The position numbers and the translations under genes are program-made. Shown piece by piece: positions 61,838-64,000 of a stretch of 64,000 bases of DNA. The stretch comes from Antedon mediterranea. Taxonomy: Eukaryota > Echinodermata > Crinoidea > Comatulida > Antedonidae. Each line of letters opens with the position of its first letter. The stretch's first letter is position 1. The stretch spans positions 29,190,001 through 29,254,000 of the forward strand of contig NC_092674.1 of NCBI RefSeq assembly GCF_964355755.1, given 5' to 3'. The notes beneath the pieces are model-generated. The model made no database searches and had not been told where the DNA came from. It was given only the letters and a program-made list of their open reading frames with translations.

Positions 61838-63199
61838 ATGGCCGGTAACTACTACTTTGTGATTGTTGGGCATCAAGACAACCCTGTGTTTGAATTAGAT
61901 TTTAGTTCACAGGCCAAAGGAGGTGATATTAAGGTGCAAGCATTTCTCATACCATACTAGAACTACTTCTATACATGTTTTGATACAGAGAAATATTTTG
62001 ATATCTCACACTCACACATGTTAATTTATTGAATGTGTCACAAGCACATACATAACCAGTAAAACCTTTTTAATTTTAGCCCTGTCAGTTATCAAGACAA
62101 TTCAACCAATTTATGGAAACCATAAGAGTTTAAATAGACTTATTTCCAGCTATACTTACTTAATTTTGTTTTAACTTATTTATACAATATATCTTCTTTT
62201 TTTTTGTAGAAAGATGACCACAGACACTTGAACCAATTCATCGCCCATGCTGCCCTTGACCTTGTTGATGAACAAATGTGGAATACAAATAATATGTAAA
62301 TACAACAAAAATAAAGTTAATCTTAAAAGTAATGAATGAATGAAATGCTTTTATTAATTGTTAATGAAAATTGTTTTTCATAATTCTTATATGTGGATGT
62401 CCAATCGCGAGCAACAATTTAAAATGTATTCTTGTTTTTATTCTTTTCAGGTATTTAAAAATTGTTGATAAATTTAATGAATGGTTTGTCTCTGCTTTTG
62501 TCACAGCTGGAGGTAATTTTTTTAATTTCATTTATATGGCGCTTTTTACCAAGCGCCTGACAGTACAAAACAAACATCAAACATCTTAAATAAAAAATGC
62601 AAGAAACACACGATACACAACATCAAAAACCTTGAATAATAAAAAAAAAAGATACACAAAAGGAAAGGTAATCAGGCCTGCCTGACGTCATCGGGCAAGT
62701 CAATTATTGCTGTTTACTTATTATAACTGTGTTGTGCATACTAGTCTATACAGAAGGCACCTTTGTCTTGAATTATTATACTGTCAAACCTCGAAAAGAA
62801 GCTTTGGGCCTCTTCTTTTTAGGACTCTTAGGTGGGCTTCTTTTCAAGATTACTTCTGCAAGCCAAGTGGTTGGCACTTCTTTTCGAGTTTTGAAGTGTT
62901 TTAATCGTAACAAACTGTGTTTGTTTCCTCCAGGCATCCGCTTTCTGATGTTACATGACGTAAAAAATGAAGATGGAATTAAGAATTTCTTTTCTGAAGT
63001 CTATGAGATTTTTATAAAGGTAAACAAAATTTATAGTACAATATTTTATAAATATGAATATTTTTCATCTTTCTATACAAAATTTTTTTTTTCTTTTCAG
63101 TATTCTATGAACCCATTTCATGATCCTGGGTCGCCAATAAAATCATCAGCTTTTGAGAAGAAATCGCAATATTTGGCCAAAAAGTTCCTCACCAGCTGA
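61838..63199 (+). CDS. TRAPPC2: TRAPP complex subunit 2 (sedlin), 142 aa
   Basis: This small adaptor subunit of the TRAPP tethering complexes acts in ER-to-Golgi transport. The exons are 61838-61933, 62210-62295, 62451-62512, 62934-63019 and 63101-63199, GT/AG with agreeing phases. The sequence is very close to human sedlin (140 aa): [76 protein letters not shown] and [18 protein letters not shown]. It has the longin-like fold of the family. Asp47 of human sedlin, the residue changed in a skeletal dysplasia allele, corresponds to the conserved Asp of AALDLVD here. The ATG lies 10 bases into an exon that begins after ttttccag, so at least one 5' UTR exon lies upstream. Confidence 0.96.
62784..62893. 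mobile_element. 110-bp MITE with CAAACCTCGAAAAGAAG ends
   Basis: The termini caaacctcgaaaagaag and cttcttttcgagttttg are inverted repeats with one mismatch. It is in TRAPPC2 intron 3 and creates a false open frame running into exon 4. Confidence 0.7.
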
Positions 63200-64000
63200 C
63201 AATCAGCGATCGCAATCTAACCCACCGAGAGATATATATTATATAATATTCTATGTTGTTTTGTATGCTTATTTAAATGTATTATTATTATTGTGTACTA
63301 CTTAATTTGGCCTGAATATTGAATGATAATCATTTTAAACTGACCGTTTTGAAAGGCAAGGCTTAAGGCTCTGTCTACACTATCAAACTAGTTTGACAAT
63401 AAAGTGTGATGTACCCAAATATGGTAGTGATACACAATTTGTGGCCACATAAAGTTTGATAGATCTGAACAAACATTAATTGATTTAAAAATAATAGTAA
63501 TAGTTATCATTAACAGGCAAATCTATATCCAGTATTTCATTAAGTTTCAATAAATGAATGTCATCACTGGGGCGAGGTATTCTTTTTTTACTGTATATTT
63601 TAATGTTTAAAGTTTAGTATTACTGTACTAGTCTATATTTAAATAATTTTTTTTAATTTGTTATTTTGAATATATGAAAATTTTTAAACTGATTTACACA
63701 AGCAATGAAATTCTATAAATGAATGAATTTTAGTTGAATGCTATATAAACTAAAAAAGACAGAAAATCCTGGCCTTTCTAAGAAGAATCATCGTGGTGGT
63801 GTAAATTGGTGTTTTTTTGTTTGTACAGTATATATTTTTTCCTTAATTTTTTTTTTGGTAACTGAATTATAAGGCCTATTAGTCAATATTGTATAAAATA
63901 ATATGGTAATGGGTTAAACTTAAAACAATTAGAATTTTGGTTGTTTATTTACATTTCAATAATTGTTTGTTTTATATAATATAACGCTTAGAACTAGTAA
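63200..64000. other. TRAPPC2 3' UTR and downstream flank
   Basis: It contains TWA-MITE copy 22 and an AATAAA near 63549 that may be a poly(A) signal. The rest is AT-rich with no other exon. Confidence 0.5.
63364..63480 (-). mobile_element. TWA-MITE copy 22
   Basis: The left end is intact (aaggctctgtctacactatc). The right end is decayed after gtttgatag. One internal unit is present. Confidence 0.8.

Noticed and set aside
62729-62933. Longer TRAPPC2 exon 4 from the open frame starting at 62729
   Set aside because: The extra part includes a 110-bp MITE, and the acceptor cctccag at 62933 gives exactly the sedlin sequence.
1-64000. CRISPR array, operons, bacterial ribosome sites
   Set aside because: The DNA is eukaryotic with spliced genes; the regular repeats seen are minisatellites without spacers.

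Overview
The window is nuclear DNA from an animal. Its genes are split into many small exons with GT/AG borders, it is AT-rich, and its introns are full of short transposons. Every recognised protein has a vertebrate-like orthologue. The intron-rich layout, the secreted LamG-type proteins and the many copies of the word AGGCCTA suggest an invertebrate deuterostome, most likely an echinoderm; this is inference.

Layout, left to right. (1) 0.85-18.1 kb, minus strand: an SLC6 sodium/chloride-coupled transporter of the amino-acid (glycine/GABA-like) type, 13 coding exons, 602 aa. (2) 18.5-22.5 kb, plus: a CNBD2-like protein with two cyclic-nucleotide-binding domains, 8 exons, 558 aa. (3) 22.9-30.1 kb, plus: a cluster of small secreted LamG/jelly-roll proteins. 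Two copies are intact, one has a nonsense codon and one is a broken remnant. Short fragments of both flanking genes lie in the middle of the cluster and mark the joint of a block duplication. (4) 30.4-32.5 kb, minus: NAXE (NAD(P)HX epimerase), 281 aa. (5) 32.7-36.6 kb, plus: an unrecognised 538-aa gene. (6) 36.8-39.0 kb: two tandem-repeat arrays. (7) 39.1-60.9 kb, minus: PCM1, the centriolar-satellite scaffold, 37 coding exons, 2,171 aa. (8) 61.2-63.2 kb, plus: TRAPPC2 (sedlin), 142 aa. For the seven intact recognised or predicted genes, every exon border was checked for GT/AG and for matching phase.

Three gene pairs stand head to head (SLC6/CNBD2, NAXE/unknown gene, PCM1/TRAPPC2), and each pair probably shares a promoter interval. 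The genes do not form a pathway: they cover membrane transport, cyclic-nucleotide sensing, secreted carbohydrate- or ligand-binding proteins, nicotinamide-nucleotide repair, centrosome organisation and ER-Golgi tethering.

The most striking non-genic signal is a palindromic MITE of about 110-250 bp. It has ends reading AGCTCTGTCTACACTATCAA, 3-bp TTA/TAA target duplications and an internal run of variable copy number. About 22 copies lie in 64 kb, 14 or more of them in PCM1 introns. Several end within a few bases of a splice donor, and in one gene the donor itself lies in MITE-like sequence. Other mobile DNA includes tRNA-headed SINEs, LINE 3' ends, a 1.6-kb TA-flanked transposon nested in one MITE, and four more small inverted-repeat families.
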